From Pycnopodia helianthoides (lineage: Eukaryota; Echinodermata; Asteroidea; Forcipulatida; Asteriidae), in contig CM063260.1 in NCBI GenBank assembly GCA_032158295.1, forward strand, positions 14,703,452 through 14,767,451: DNA of 64,000 bases, given 5' to 3'. The number at the start of each line of letters is the position of its first letter. Position 1 is the stretch's first letter. Of the stretch, positions 1 through 10,498 are shown piece after piece. The translations under genes were made by a program, and so were the position numbers. Below the pieces are notes generated by a model. That model made no database searches, was not told where the DNA came from, and saw nothing but the letters and a program-made list of their open reading frames with translations.

Positions 1-560
1 GTACTAGAAAAATACATCACATTCACTTAGTATGATGCCAAGTTATCGAACAATATTTTCAATTTGTTCAATATGTCGGAATTAGAATATTATATTCCGG
101 AAGAATTAAGTAATAGTGTTTGAAAATGTCATTGGCCAAGCAATTTGCAGTGAACAAAAAGACACCAAAGCTGAAATGCAATTTTCTGAAATTAATAGCA
201 ACAAAAATTTACACTGAAATATCAACGCGTCAGTTGAAACTCAATCTCCAAAACCTACATGAGTTAGATTTCAGAATAAGAATAATCTTTTACAAAGCCA
301 ATGGAATGCAGGAAGTCTGAAATGCGATTTGAAATGTTTTACCAAGTAAATTGATTTAACCCTTTCAAGTCTGGGCTTTTTGGGATCTCTTTTGCGTCAC
401 TGAATGTATTATATTCAATGTTTTTTTTTTTATTGAATATCGTCAAGATTTACGAATGGACAGAATTTGTTTCTGTACAAACTTTTATATACCATTATTT
501 TTTTGACATAGGATTGTGACATCAAACGTTTGTTGTTTGTGTTTTTTTCTGAAAAAAAAA
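1..560. other. AT-rich stretch, no gene seen
   Basis: There is one short open frame (120-320, +) of lysine- and asparagine-rich low-complexity composition, with no recognisable motif, splice site or poly-A signal context. No similarity to the other repeated blocks of the window was noticed here. Confidence 0.5.
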
Positions 561-1170
561 ATGTACTTAAGGGTTTTCAAACACAGGGGCTTTTAAAAGC
601 GTTTTACACCGAAGTTAAAGATTTATGTCCCTATCCCCATAAGACTGAATTTAACATCGCAGACCTTAAATCTGTAAGCAAACAACATTTACATTAATGT
701 ACAGTCATTGGCGTCTACTCCGGATGGAGGGACGATAAATGAATACCCCACCCTCATTTAATTAAGGGAATATGGGTGACTCAAACATACACCCTTAGTT
801 CCTTAGTGTTGTGAACATTACCCTACATTTACTTTGTCATCAACATTTGTACATAATTACGAGGAGAAAGTATGTATTTAAGTCCTATAAGGACCGGGGG
901 TGTGGGACGACACATCGTACACCCAACATTTGTTTGCCAGTAGCTTTTAAAAGCTGTATCTAATCACCACGGAACTTTCTGACATTTCTCGAAAGTTATC
1001 CAGGAACAATTATTGTCAACAAGGGTAAACTGTCACCATGGCGCCGTTTGTTTAACCTCGGATTGTTTTGTTTTGTTTTCAAGAAATGACTCACCTTTTT
1101 TACAAATTCACAATGTGTGCATTCAAAATGGCCGACATAATCGGCGGCCATCTTGGATTATGTTTGTCCA
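560..1170 (-). repeat. Downstream flank of C1q gene 1 (duplicated block)
   Basis: This segment lies 3' of the minus-strand C1q gene 1. The part around 700-1160 resembles three other places: 39780-39960 (inverted, 3' of gene 2), 48590-48960 (same orientation, 3' of gene 3) and 56500-56880 (inverted, no gene). Shared landmarks are the phrases around 'acagtcattggcgt', 'gggtgactcaaa' and 'atggccgacataa'. It looks like part of the unit that was duplicated together with the C1q genes, not a coding region. Confidence 0.6.
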
Positions 1171-1171
1171 A

Positions 1172-1217
1172 CCTTTGTTTGTTTGTTTGTTTGTTTGTTT
1201 GTTTGTTTGTTTGTTTG
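1172..1217 (+). repeat. (TTTG)n microsatellite
   Basis: About eleven tandem TTTG units. They give two overlapping Leu/Phe/Cys-rich open frames that should not be read as proteins. Confidence 0.95.
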
Positions 1218-1707
1218 ATTAATTCGGTGGAATGTTATTCACATGCTAACTTTTTAGGCAAACAAACATGTCGTACATTCGTCGCCAATGCTTCATCATT
1301 GCACCCTAGACCCCGAGAGCTGTCAAGCGTATCGTATTTTATGTTGACAAACTCATTATAGTCTTTGCTCCCCAACTGGAAAAAAAAAATAAAAAGATTA
1401 AAAGCACCTGAAAGGTTACACCGTAAACAAAAAATACATTGCCAAATTACCGATAAGGTCAAAATAAGTAAGTTTGCAAACAAATGCAGTCATTATTGCT
1501 GTGTTTGTTTAAAGTGATTTAATCAAACAACTTATTTTCTTCTTCAATTCATAAAAACGGCCTCTTTTGCTAATAAGCTAATGACTAATACTTCAAATAC
1601 AATTTTTGTAAAATACATCAAACATTAAGGTATCGGTTAAGTTTTGTGGTACTAAAGCGTTGTCTAAGATCTTTTAAAAATCGTTTCCGTTTGTATTTAT
1701 GTTTCGT

Positions 1708-2523
1708 TTAGATTTCGTACAACAGGAATCCAGTAAAAGACGTGTAATGGGCAGAGTTACTAAATACTTGACCGTCTACAGCTAAGTGAACTTGATCCCC
1801 ATAGTGCAGGGGAATAACCGCACTGCTACTCACTTGATGATAATCTGCAGCGCGTACAATCCCTGTAACAATGGTGTTACCGTTCTTCCTCAGCTGAACA
1901 TATAGGTAAGGCTCACTTGATAGTTTCATGACTGAGAACATAAAGACGTATATCCCCCGCACAGTACACGTAAACGCGCCATTAGCCAAGTTGAAGTCTG
2001 TCCCTTCCTCTGAGAACAATAACTCTTCAAAGGGCAGAGGATCATAGGCGGATGGAGGGCTGAAGTTGCTATTCCTCACTGCAGTGAAGGCGGACCGTCG
2101 CGTACTACATTCACCTGCTTCACCAGTCTGTCCAGCTGGTCCAGATTCACCTTTCTCCCCCTTCAAACCATTCATCCCAGGCAGACCTTGAGGTCCTTGT
2201 TTTCCTGGTTGACCGACTCCTTGCTCTCCCTTCAGTCCATGATCCCCTTTAGCGCCTGGGTCACCAATCAGTCCATCTGACCCCATGTCTCCTTTAGCCC
2301 CGGTTACACCTACCTCCCCAGGAGAGCCTGCATCACCTCTGGGACCTAAGAGCCCATGCTGGCCATGGTTTCCATTTGATCCAGGAAATCCAGTTATACC
2401 AGCTGGGCCCTGGCAGCAGGAGTTACACGTCACTTCCGGATCCGGTGAAACTGCAACTGTAGCCACCATGAATTGAACTTGCAAACAAGCCACAACAAGG
2501 GTTACTGTTATGGTAATCTTCAT
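1708..2523 (-). CDS. Secreted collagen-like C1q-domain protein, copy 1 (271 aa)
   Basis: Intact minus-strand coding exon. Seen: a hydrophobic signal peptide at residues 1 to about 25; a CNSCC cysteine cluster at 33-37, suited to inter-chain disulfides; a Gly-X-Y collagen stretch from 39 to 138 with a single Gly-X-Gly break at 102-104; Cys139; and a C1q head from about 143 to 271 ending in FTGFLLYEI. Family knowledge: such proteins trimerise, and oligomers bind ligands outside the cell; soluble C1q-like lectins often act in invertebrate immunity. The ATG follows directly on an AG with a pyrimidine-rich tract upstream, so a non-coding 5' exon is likely. Compared with copies 2 and 3, Pro before the conserved Gly-Ile-Tyr is Arg (189), and the NGT glycosylation site reads NGA (181-183). 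An RGD tripeptide lies in the collagen part. The ligand is unknown. Confidence 0.93.
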   Translation of the reverse strand: MKITITVTLVVACLQVQFMVATVAVSPDPEVTCNSCCQGPAGITGFPGSNGNHGQHGLLGPRGDAGSPGEVGVTGAKGDMGSDGLIGDPGAKGDHGLKGEQGVGQPGKQGPQGLPGMNGLKGEKGESGPAGQTGEAGECSTRRSAFTAVRNSNFSPPSAYDPLPFEELLFSEEGTDFNLANGAFTCTVRGIYVFMFSVMKLSSEPYLYVQLRKNGNTIVTGIVRAADYHQVSSSAVIPLHYGDQVHLAVDGQVFSNSAHYTSFTGFLLYEI

Positions 2524-2680
2524 CTGGAATGTAACATAAAAAAAAAAAAATTAAAAAAAAAAAAAAAAACGGTTAAAACATTTCTTATCGGTCTTATTTC
2601 TAACCTTTTGGTTTGCGTATAAAACGAAAACTCTACAGAATTAACCATATAACTTTCCCTAGACTTAGCCCTTAGCAGGA
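2524..2680 (-). promoter_or_regulatory. 5' region and acceptor-like site of C1q gene 1
   Basis: Reading the minus strand, the sequence 'gttacattccag' abuts the ATG, as in copy 2, preceded by long T runs (poly-A on the + strand). The block 'aaataagaccg' further upstream is shared by all three copies. In copy 2 it is followed by 'gtaaga'. Here that position reads 'ataaga', so this candidate donor has lost its GT. Unspliced, it would also expose a two-codon upstream frame (ATG TTT TAA). Promoter elements were not identified. Confidence 0.35.
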
Positions 2681-3094
2681 CAATATTTTTGTTCGGAAAT
2701 ACATGACCGAAGGGGGGGGGGGTGACACACCTTTTGCCCCGTCGTATTTTCCAAAGCCAATAACAAAAATTAATAAACTTGCCAACTATGTTTGTTTCAT
2801 CCAGATGACGCAAGCAGATTTAATAAAATTTGGTCTAAGAGTTTTTTGTTTGTTGGTGTTTGTTGTTTGTTCCATTGACCGATTTCAGTCAAAATATAAG
2901 TTTCCTTAATTTTTGCTTTGTTTTCCAGATGCCGTCTTTTTAAAGGTTCGGCAAAATTACATAATTCAAAAATCCATATTGTTGCCATGTTTTGGGGCCT
3001 AGGGTGCGTTGGTGAGGCCTAGTTGACAATTCTAGAGTATGTATTGTCCTGAAGTGGAAAATGTTGAAAAGGAAAACATCCATGCAAGCCATAT

Positions 3095-3240
3095 GCCCAA
3101 TAATTCGATAAACAGTGTTTACCGATTAACACTGTTTTTTTTCGAAAATAACTATGTTTATCACTTCATAAACATTGTTTAGCAAAATATAAACACTGTT
3201 TATCAAAAAACTATGTTTATCGCTTGATAAACACAGTTTC
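3095..3240. repeat. TAAACA/TGTTTA palindrome cluster
   Basis: Dense alternation of 'gataaacactgttt'-type half sites on both strands, able to form several short hairpins. Related clusters lie at 7835-7870, 34345-34415 and, expanded, at 37385-37710. Confidence 0.75.
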
Positions 3241-3267
3241 TATGGAACACCAAAGAGGCAGTTAATC

Positions 3268-3480
3268 CGATCAACACATCGATCGTTCTTTTGCATCGAT
3301 CGATTGTTCTTTTGCATCGATCGATCGGTCATTGCATCGATCGATCAGTCTTTCCATCGATCGATCGCTCCTTTCCATGTGATCGATCGCTTAGATCGAA
3401 AAAAAGAGCGATTAGAAAATAGTGATAGAAAAAGAGCGATATAAAAAGAGCGGTCGAAAAAGAGCGATCGAAAAATGCGT
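3268..3480. repeat. CGATCGAT array plus GAGCGATCGAAAA array, copy 1
   Basis: The first half has about five units of roughly 20 bp built on 'catcgatcgatcg' plus 'ttctttt' or 'ctttcc'. The second half has about six units of roughly 13 bp built on 'aaaaagagcgat'. Other copies are at 34990-35215 and 37165-37350 (inverted). Open frames across it are artefacts of the repeat. Confidence 0.8.
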
Positions 3481-4102
3481 CGATGCGTATACGCCCCACA
3501 CACAGTCCGCTGCCGTGTACGTAGACCGCCGTGGCCGTGTAAAACTGTGTGTGCAGAGCCACACAGCATTCCTCTTCCTCCTCAAATGACACAGTTCAGC
3601 CAATCATACTTAAGATGCATATTCATGAATAAGATATTTTATTTGTAAACCCGTGTGTGCAGATCGACAGCATTTCTTTTGGTCGTAAAAGCCTTTGGGG
3701 GTTAATTGGATTAAGGTCAGGGAAGCTTTTGTGCCAACTCCTTGTTTATAGCTCTATGGTTTGATTTTTAACCATACATACGCCGTGTGTAAGGGGAAGA
3801 GTGAATTCATACATGTAGCCGTGTGCAAGCAAACCATGAGATGAGACTAGTGATGACCCAAAAAACAACAACATTTTGATGGTATTCGATATGTGCATCG
3901 TAGAAGGACACGCAAAGAAAATAGTATTCTATTTCCTACATAAGATCCACAAAAACCATCTTGGTGTAACACGATTTGCAGGAAGGCCGATTCTCAGTGG
4001 TTGTGAGGCTCCAACTCAACAAATCTCAAAATATATGTGGACTTTTCTTTTTTTGCCTATGGTCAAGCAACAAAGCACATAATGTATGAAATTCCATATC
4101 TG

Positions 4103-4275
4103 CCGTCGCCCGTCGCCCGTCGCGCGTCGTCCGTCGCCCGTCGCCCGTCGCCCGTCGCCAGTCGCGCGTCGTCCGTCGCCCGTTGACCGTCGCGCGTCGT
4201 CCGTCGTCCGTCGTCCGTCGTCCGTCGTCCGTCGCACGTCGTCCGTCGTCCGTCGTCCGTCGCCCGTCGCCCGTA
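4103..4275 (+). repeat. CGTCGCC/CGTCGTC heptamer array (left arm)
   Basis: About 24 units of a GC-rich heptamer. The complementary array sits at 5305-5385 and 5443-5480. Because 7 is not a multiple of 3, all frames stay open, giving Arg/Pro/Ser/Val-rich or Asp/Arg/Thr-rich pseudo-proteins. Confidence 0.92.
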
Positions 4276-4547
4276 CAACAACCATATCACCGGAATACTC
4301 AGCTACTCAGAGACCAGTTATCAGAGACCATCTAATTCTATTTTCTAAAGTAGTGTTGCTATAAATTGTCGATAATCAATAACCAATAAGTCAAGTTAAG
4401 CCAAGTCAAAAGTACCCAGTGTACACAAATTTATCAACATTCAAGCCGGAATTCTAGTTTATTATAATTCACCTAACTAAGAATCAATATTGATTGTAAA
4501 TATTAAGTATTTGTAAATAAAACCGTGATGTATAAAAGAATATATAG

Positions 4548-5091
4548 CCTGAAGGGACATCTAACATATTAGCATTAATATTTACGTAAATATTCACGAT
4601 TTTTTACCCAAATCGCAAACCCAGCCATCCGTGAACATTTGCTTGCACAGTATTGGGCCCGAAATTCAGAATATTAGAACACATGCAGTACAGGGAGGTG
4701 ACAAAATAGCTCATTTGGCTCATTTCTGTTGGCGAATCCGTTATTTTATCCGAAGGAATATTAAAATATTAGCCATAACTTACAAATTTGCATGTGATAG
4801 CTAAAAGTAATTGGAAAACATTAAACAAAGAAAAATAAACCCGCTAAATAATACAAAGAAGCCGACAGATACGAGCCAAATTAGCCATTTGTCACCTCCC
4901 TGTATTGCTTGTGTTCTAATAATATTCTGAATAAGCGGCTGGTCATTCTGCGAATACGCGGCTTGCTATTTCGGGCCCAATACTGTGCCAGCAAATATTC
5001 ACGGATGGCTGGGTTTGCGATTTTGGGTAAAAGTCGTGAATATTTACGTAAAAATATTAACGTAAATATTTATGTTCGATGACCTTTCAGG
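4548..5091. repeat. 544-bp long palindrome inside the foldback-like element
   Basis: The halves 4548-4740 and about 4865-5091 are near-perfect inverted copies. Shared phrases include 'acccagccatccgtgaa', 'cagtattgggcccgaaa' and 'acagggaggtgacaaa'. The termini read CCTGAAGGG and CCTTTCAGG. It looks like a separate palindromic MITE captured within, or forming the core of, the 4085-5496 element. No clear target duplication was found. Confidence 0.75.
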
Positions 5092-5504
5092 GCCACCATA
5101 CCTCCCTCTATTTGGTCGCGCCGTAATTCTAACAACGGGGGCTTGTCATAGACTCCACATCTGTTTAACATTAGTCTCACGTGTTTTCCCTTGTGTTTTA
5201 ATGTGTAAGTATCTTTCCCCTCTGTAATTGTAGTTCCCCTATTTTATAGTGGATCAGGACGTGAGCTTCTTCCTTGCTCTATGCCTATACTGAGAGGTCT
5301 TAACTTCGGGCGACGGGCGACGCACGACGCACGACGGACGACGCACGACGGGTGACGGGCGACGGGCGACGGGCGACGCACGACGAAAAATGGCATATAT
5401 GAAACTGACAAATGGCAGAAATGGGATACAATATTGAGCAAGAGGCGACGCACGACGGGCGACGGGTGACGGGCGACGGCAGATATGGAACACCATACAT
5501 AATG

Positions 5505-6310
5505 ATACAAGAGACTCCTAACAGATTATATTAACATTTTGACGATTGGACAGGATAATGACCTAATCGTACTGGACATTGTTTAAATGTACACAAACTG
5601 CCCACAGAAAGAAGCTTTAAACTCAGTTTGTGATGCCTTGGAATAAGCGAACTCGGGACTGTACACCACACCAAAACCTACAAGAAAACACACACAATGT
5701 CTTAGATAGAACTTATTATGGACGCAAACGTCATCGAATTCAATAACAAGTTTAACGACAAACAATTGACATAGCGATAGGTAGTGTATGCAGTCCCGAA
5801 ATGTGTGACATCACTTATATGTTTTGAGCCCTTCCATTAAATGAACAAAAAAAAACACACAAACGGCTCAACATATTATCACCGGAAAAAATGCAGTTCT
5901 TTCTCGTAATTGTTTTCTTTCTTTCCCCCTCTTTTAAACCCAACCCCCCTTTCAACCCCTTTTTACCATTTTTGTATTTGATGTTAAGGATGCATGCAAA
6001 CATCAAAGAAAAGGTCTGTTTTAACAATCGCCTATTGACTTTTAAAAGACAGAGACCATTGTCTCCCACTAAAACAACATTGGATGGTTTATTACCAGAG
6101 ACCAAACCATCATTTCACAACGCTTTTCTGCCCCTTTATCGTTCATTGGCTACCACCGGAAATAGATTTAAATTTCAATCGACACGGGGATAAGCTTAAA
6201 GATGGACATGAACGGTGTATTCCAAGCAACAAGAATCATTTAGCCTTCTTAGCAATGTATGTACAAACCATTTTTAGCAAAAAAAATAATATTGGAAGTT
6301 TGAAATGATA
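5505..6310. repeat. Left inverted arm, continued
   Basis: This continues the inverted similarity, matching about 35800-36515 as far as roughly 6200. Landmarks are 'acaaactgcccaca' and 'gggactgca'. The ORFs here are not conserved as proteins between arms and no gene is seen. Confidence 0.6.
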
Positions 6311-6848
6311 AAAAGTTCGAAAATAGAAATGACTCTTACGTGACGAATTTTCGCGGTTTTTCAAAGAGGTTTCAGCATATTGACCGCTGGCGGCGCTGTG
6401 TGAAAAAGCTGATTGTATGACGTATACCCGTGAAGACAACCTGAACATTGCACTTTGACCTGTACGTATAGCGTATGCTGTCTGCTGTTTTTTATGAAAT
6501 AGTGAGGCTAGACTGCATGTCTTTTTATCGCCAAAGATACTTCTATTGAGGAAAAATGCAAACTATTTTGTTTATCTCCCGTTTCTCAGTCCACGGACCC
6601 ATATGCGTGTGAACGTCGTATACACCTCACGGCATATATACGTTGTATACATACTACTAATGTATATACGGACGGGCGCAGGGTTCAGTCTCGATCCACG
6701 ATATATAAATGAAGTGATGACGACACGCTCATTTCGCGAAACAGCCGCTGCAATGCAACAGATTCACGTCAAATTATTGTCTTTTTAAAAACATGAGAAA
6801 TAAGAATTAGCTGTTGCAAACTGCTTTCCAACCAAAAGGACCTGTAGT
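6311..6848. other. No gene recognised
   Basis: Unique-looking sequence with several 'gtatac' and 'gtatata' tracts near 6600-6700. No domain, splice pair or repeat relationship was noticed. Confidence 0.4.
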
Positions 6849-6874
6849 ATAAATGCAAAAAAAAATAGTTATTG

Positions 6875-6913
6875 GCCTGACGTTTCGACCCTAGCAGAGT
6901 CTTTCTCGAAGGC
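6875..6913 (-). ncRNA. Degenerate hammerhead-type motif of Penelope-like element
   Basis: On the minus strand a GCCU/AGGC outer stem encloses a core that reads UCGAGAA where CUGAUGA is expected. It is followed by a stem II (GACUC, loop, GGUC) and then GAAAC-GUC. Hammerhead motifs are known in Penelope-like pseudo-LTRs. The altered core suggests this copy is inactive. Confidence 0.45.
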
Positions 6914-7212
6914 TAAATGACAAGACAACACACATAACATGCATACAAGGGGGACAAAAGCAGTCAAGTGGAAAAACATGAATAGAGAGAGTGGAGAGAG
7001 AAAAGCAAGAAGCATTCAGAAAAAGCAGGGGGTAAGCAGGGATTATGAAGACAAAGGGGGGGTTGGAGGGAAGGGGATGGCTAGACCACAAGAAGTTGGA
7101 AACACAAAGGACAAAATGGAAGGTTGGAAGAAAAGTAATATATTAGTTAATAGGGCAGACTAAAAATATGGATATCTGTGGGGAAAAGGGAGAAGGCAAA
7201 GACAAAGGGTTA

Positions 7213-7790
7213 TTAGTCATTTCCTTCTTGGATGTTCAAACCATGGGGTTGAATGGTCTTTATGCGCCTTATCCACAATTTCTCCCTACTCAGACGGACA
7301 GTCTCTCTGGAGTTACCTAGTGCCTCAATGCCCTGTAAATTCATGTCAAAAATGGAGTGGTTAGGAAGATTGAAGTGGTGTCCTACAGGTGTATCCAGCT
7401 TGTGGGTGTTGACTGTTGATCTGTGGCCGTAGAAACGCCTCTTCATTGTAGTTCTTGTTTCACCTATATATTGAACACCACAAACTCTGCAAGATATTAG
7501 ATAGATTAGATTAGTTGTGGTGCAGGTGACATGACCCCTTGTCTTATGGGTGGTACCACCTGTATGGCTGGTAAAGGAGTCAGATTCCCTGATGTGTTGT
7601 CTACAAACGATGCATTTTGATGTGTTGGAACACCTAAAAGTACCCTGTGGCAAAGGGGGATTGACATCATCATTAATGGGGGGACTTCTGCCCGGACGAT
7701 GAGATCCCTGAGACTGGGTGGGCGTCGGAAGGCAACTATGGGTTCTTCCTGTACAGCACGCTGAAGCCGATCTGATGTGTGAAGAATATG
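7213..7790 (-). pseudogene. Penelope-like GIY-YIG endonuclease domain (frameshifted)
   Basis: The 146-residue frame 7213-7653 contains a CX5CX2C cluster (CSNTSKCIVC), then YLISCRVCGVQYIGET (the GIY-YIG core region), an Arg-rich RRFYGH helix, and REKLWIRRIKTIQPHGLN near the end. This is the usual order of the C-terminal nuclease of Penelope-like elements. The preceding part, VAFRRPPSLRDLIVRA, which normally links RT to the nuclease, lies in another frame (within 7506-7790), so at least one frameshift separates them. The RT domain is absent. The protein would nick DNA to prime reverse transcription. This copy is dead. Confidence 0.78.
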
Positions 7791-7978
7791 ATGGTTGGAA
7801 CTGGTTATTGCCACAGTGTTTAACGGTCGAAAAACATTGTTTATCGGCGATAAACAGTGTTCATCGTATTTGAACGTACCTCGATTATATCCAAACTGTA
7901 TAAAAAAAGTATTGAAGAATAAGAAACTTCCTATCTTTCGGTTTTTATTTGGCAACATAAACACAACCCTCTCCTTAA

Positions 7979-8365
7979 AGGAACATTACAGAATTGGTTT
8001 ATGCTAACAAAACAGTTGCTGGCAGTGAAAGCACTTTATGTAATCCACCATATACATAAACTGACAAACCTGTAGAAGTTTGAGATCTATCGGCCATCTG
8101 GGTCACGAGAAAATAGTGAACAACCGACTACACATTTGCATGAAATCATATAGGTTCAACAAATGAATAAAACGCTCACTGAGCGATGAACTCCAATCGG
8201 AAAATTAGTTTATTCATTTCTCATCAAATATGGCATTTCAGACAGAAATATTTCAAGGGATGATTTCTACTATCATCATCATTAGACCGTGTTAGTTTTA
8301 TGTAAATCTGTGATCAAAAAGTATATTTTACAAGTTTTTTGTCTTACCAATTCTGTAACTTTCCT
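7979..8365. mobile_element. TTAA-site MITE, family 1, copy 1
   Basis: TTAA flanks the element at 7975-7978 and 8366-8369. A2 around 34195-34205 keeps one TTAA at the same point. The 20-bp terminal inverted repeat starts AGGAACATTACAGAATTGGT, with one mismatch and one small length difference at the other end. It is 387 bp long with no coding capacity. TTAA duplication is the hallmark of the piggyBac superfamily. Confidence 0.88.
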
Positions 8366-8982
8366 TTAAACTTCACTTTACTTTTGTCTGAAAACTTTGA
8401 CATTTCAAAGCTTATGAAAATAGTAAAGTATCGTCGGCTTTGTTCGATTTTGGAGGATGAGTTTATAACAAAATAACAGTTTTTTTTTTCTCTTTGTTCC
8501 TAGAAACATCAGACATGTTCTGTTGTTATTAATGTATTAATTGATTGTATTGTGTGTATTACTTTTAATGTTAAATAAACAGCAGACATACCACGTACAA
8601 TTTTTGTTTCCTTTTTTTTGAGCATGCGCTCATTGTCGAAAACATGTTTGTTTTCACCTGGTAAGTCTGCTGCCACCTATCGTCGGCAAAGGTTTCCTAT
8701 TGTAAAGTTCAAACGAGTGTTATTTTTTGGGTAATGTTGAAAAAAAGAGGTTTCCTTGGTATTTATTTTGATACATTAAATAAAAATTCCGAGTCAGAAT
8801 TGACATGGGTCTTGGTCCAGTTGGGCTTGACCCAGTAATGGGTCACTATGACCCGGAATCCGTGTCAAAATGACCCAGATATGGGTCAAACTGACGCAGA
8901 ATAGGAGTTACAATTTCCCGGGTTAACCTGACCTGGAAATGGTTTAGGCTCTCACAATAATTGATGGTGTTTAGATATTTAA

Positions 8983-10498
8983 CACTGCGCTGCACTCTCG
9001 CACAGTCATCGACTGTACCGTTTAAAAAAAAATGTGATTACTCATTAACGGTGCGGTCAAAAATCGCGAAATTTTTTAAGTTCCTCAATGGACCATAGCC
9101 GGATAACACTAGTACCAGCAGATTTAGCTTGGGGTGAGTCTTCGACCTACAGTCACCTTTAATTTCGAAGCCCCATAGAATTCCCCTGAGGCCCAAGGAA
9201 TTCCCCTGAGGCTATCCCTAACCCCATAAACACGATCCAAGGTCTTAGATCTAGCCGCTGTTACTTGGGGGCAATCAATCATCCTGTCACTGTTCCAGAC
9301 ATCGGGCAGACACCAGGTGCAGGTTGTGGTTTCGGGTTGGCCAAGTAAATAAGATACCTTGTTTCTCAGAAGACTGGTAAGCACTGGAAAGCAGTGCAAA
9401 AAAAAAAAAAAAAAATGATTTTGGTAACATTTTTTTTTTTTTGCAACTGAGTGTGCTTACCAACCAGGGACATTGTTTTGCATTTTTTTCTTCTTCTGGG
9501 GATTCAGTTAACGTTTCTGAGTCTAATGATACCATGTTAGAAGAGTTTGTGAGCAGCCAAAGTAGTTTTACAAGCAATTTCACACCGTACGGTAGCGGAC
9601 CGTGCGATACTGTAACGGTGTAATTTTGATGGATTTGGGTAAAAATTTGTTTTTTGTTTCAACTGAGTGTGCTTACCCCCTATGAATATTTTTTTTCATT
9701 TTTTTGTTGTTCTGGGGATTCAGTGAACGTTTCTGAGTCTAATGATACCATGTTAGAAGAGTTTGTGAGCAGCCAAAATAGTTTTACAAGCAATTTCACA
9801 CCGTACGGTAGCGGACCGTGCGATACTGTAACGGTGTAATTTTGATGGATTTGGGTAAAAATTCGTTTTTTTGTTTCAACTGAGTGTGCTTACCCCCTAT
9901 GAACATTTTTTTCATTTTTTTTGTTGTTCTTGGGATTCAGTGAACGTTTCTGAGTCTAATGATACCATGTTAGAAGAGTTTTTGAGCAGCCAAAATAGTT
10001 TTACACGCAATTTCACACCGTACGGTAGCGGACCGTGCGATACTGTAACGGTGTGATTTTGATGGATTTGGGCAAAAATTAGGGTTTTTTTTGTTTCAAC
10101 TGAGTGTGCTTACCCCCTATGAACATTTTGTTTGCATTTTTTTTTGTTCTGGGGATTCAGTGAACGTTTCTGAGTCTAATGATACCATGTTAGAAGAGTT
10201 TGTGAGCAGCCAAAATAGTTTTACACGCAATTTCACATGGTACTGCAGCAAACAGTGCGATAGTGTAACGGTGTGATTTTGATGGATTTGGGTAAAAAAT
10301 TAAACAAAAATTGATTTTTCACTTTTTTTGATTTTTTTTTCTTTCTTGGGATTGAGTGAACGATTCTGAGTCTAATGGTACCATGTTAGAAGAGTTTGTG
10401 AGCAGCCAAATTAGTGTTATGCGCAATTTCACACCGTACTGCAGATGACTGTGCGAGGGCGGGACGGACGCTTTTCAAGGTCATAGTGCAGCGGAGGG
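8983..10498. mobile_element. TTAA-flanked non-autonomous element with internal tandem array
   Basis: TTAA lies at 8979-8982 and 10499-10502. A2 (near 33560) has the empty site with a single TTAA. The ends read CACTGCGCTGCACT and, on the reverse complement, CCCTCCGCTGCACT. Both arms contain CTCGCACAGTCATC further in. CCC-type ends plus TTAA fit piggyBac-like elements. The interior is mostly a five-unit tandem repeat. Confidence 0.82.
9444..10460 (+). repeat. Five-unit tandem repeat, about 217 bp each, exon-like
   Basis: Units begin at 9444, 9660, 9877 and 10097, and a fifth diverged unit runs from about 10310. Each holds a T-rich tract ending in 'ggggattcag', then a roughly 110-bp conserved segment ending in 'gtaacggtgt'. 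This resembles an acceptor, exon and donor. The open segment reads VNVSESNDTMLEEFVSS and so on, in four parallel frames of 60-61 residues that each stop. Conservation extends over the T-rich spacer too, so a satellite inside a transposon is the simpler reading. Confidence 0.85.

Larger units (their letters stand above)
2681..4076. repeat. Left arm of large inverted duplication, upstream of C1q gene 1
   Basis: This arm matches, in inverted orientation, about 36530-38220 upstream of C1q gene 2. Landmarks include 'cccaataattcgataaac' near 3100 matching near 37715, and the block 3870-4080 matching 36540-36790. No coding potential is seen. The arm contains two unusual repeat modules, listed separately. 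Confidence 0.75.
4085..5496. mobile_element. Foldback-like DNA element with 8-bp target duplication
   Basis: Flanked by ACATAATG at 4077-4084 and 5497-5504. The inverted partner arm (around 36510-36540) has the uninterrupted site, with one copy of ACATAATG, so this is an insertion of about 1.41 kb. The ends are inverted repeats: the left begins TATGAAATTCCATATCTG and the reverse complement of the right begins ATGGTGTTCCATATCTG. Both continue into arrays of a 7-bp unit (CGTCGCC or CGTCGTC). Tandem units inside long inverted ends recall foldback elements. An 8-bp duplication is typical of hAT and P superfamilies. No transposase frame is visible, so it is non-autonomous. Confidence 0.8.
6849..7800 (-). 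mobile_element. 5'-truncated Penelope-like retroelement, 3' part
   Basis: The minus strand carries the end of the element's open frame (7213-7790) and then a 3' flank to about 6850 containing a GTCGAAACGTC motif. The 5' end stops abruptly at about 7800, where repeat A1 begins, as expected for a truncated copy. Confidence 0.7.

Noticed and set aside
2285..2476. Antisense Pro/Ser-rich ORFs over the collagen parts (also near 38334 and 51052)
   Set aside because: They are complement shadows of Gly-X-Y codons.
4095..4275. CRISPR-like array
   Set aside because: No spacers. It is a continuous heptamer tandem in a eukaryotic transposon.
4016..5510. Several overlapping Arg/Val/Ser/Pro-rich or Asp/Arg/Thr-rich ORFs
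   Set aside because: A 7-bp tandem unit keeps all frames open. They are repeat artefacts.
9441..10276. Four parallel 60-61 codon ORFs as a tandem gene family
   Set aside because: Conservation covers the T-rich spacers as well, and the array lies inside a TTAA-flanked element. A satellite is the better explanation.
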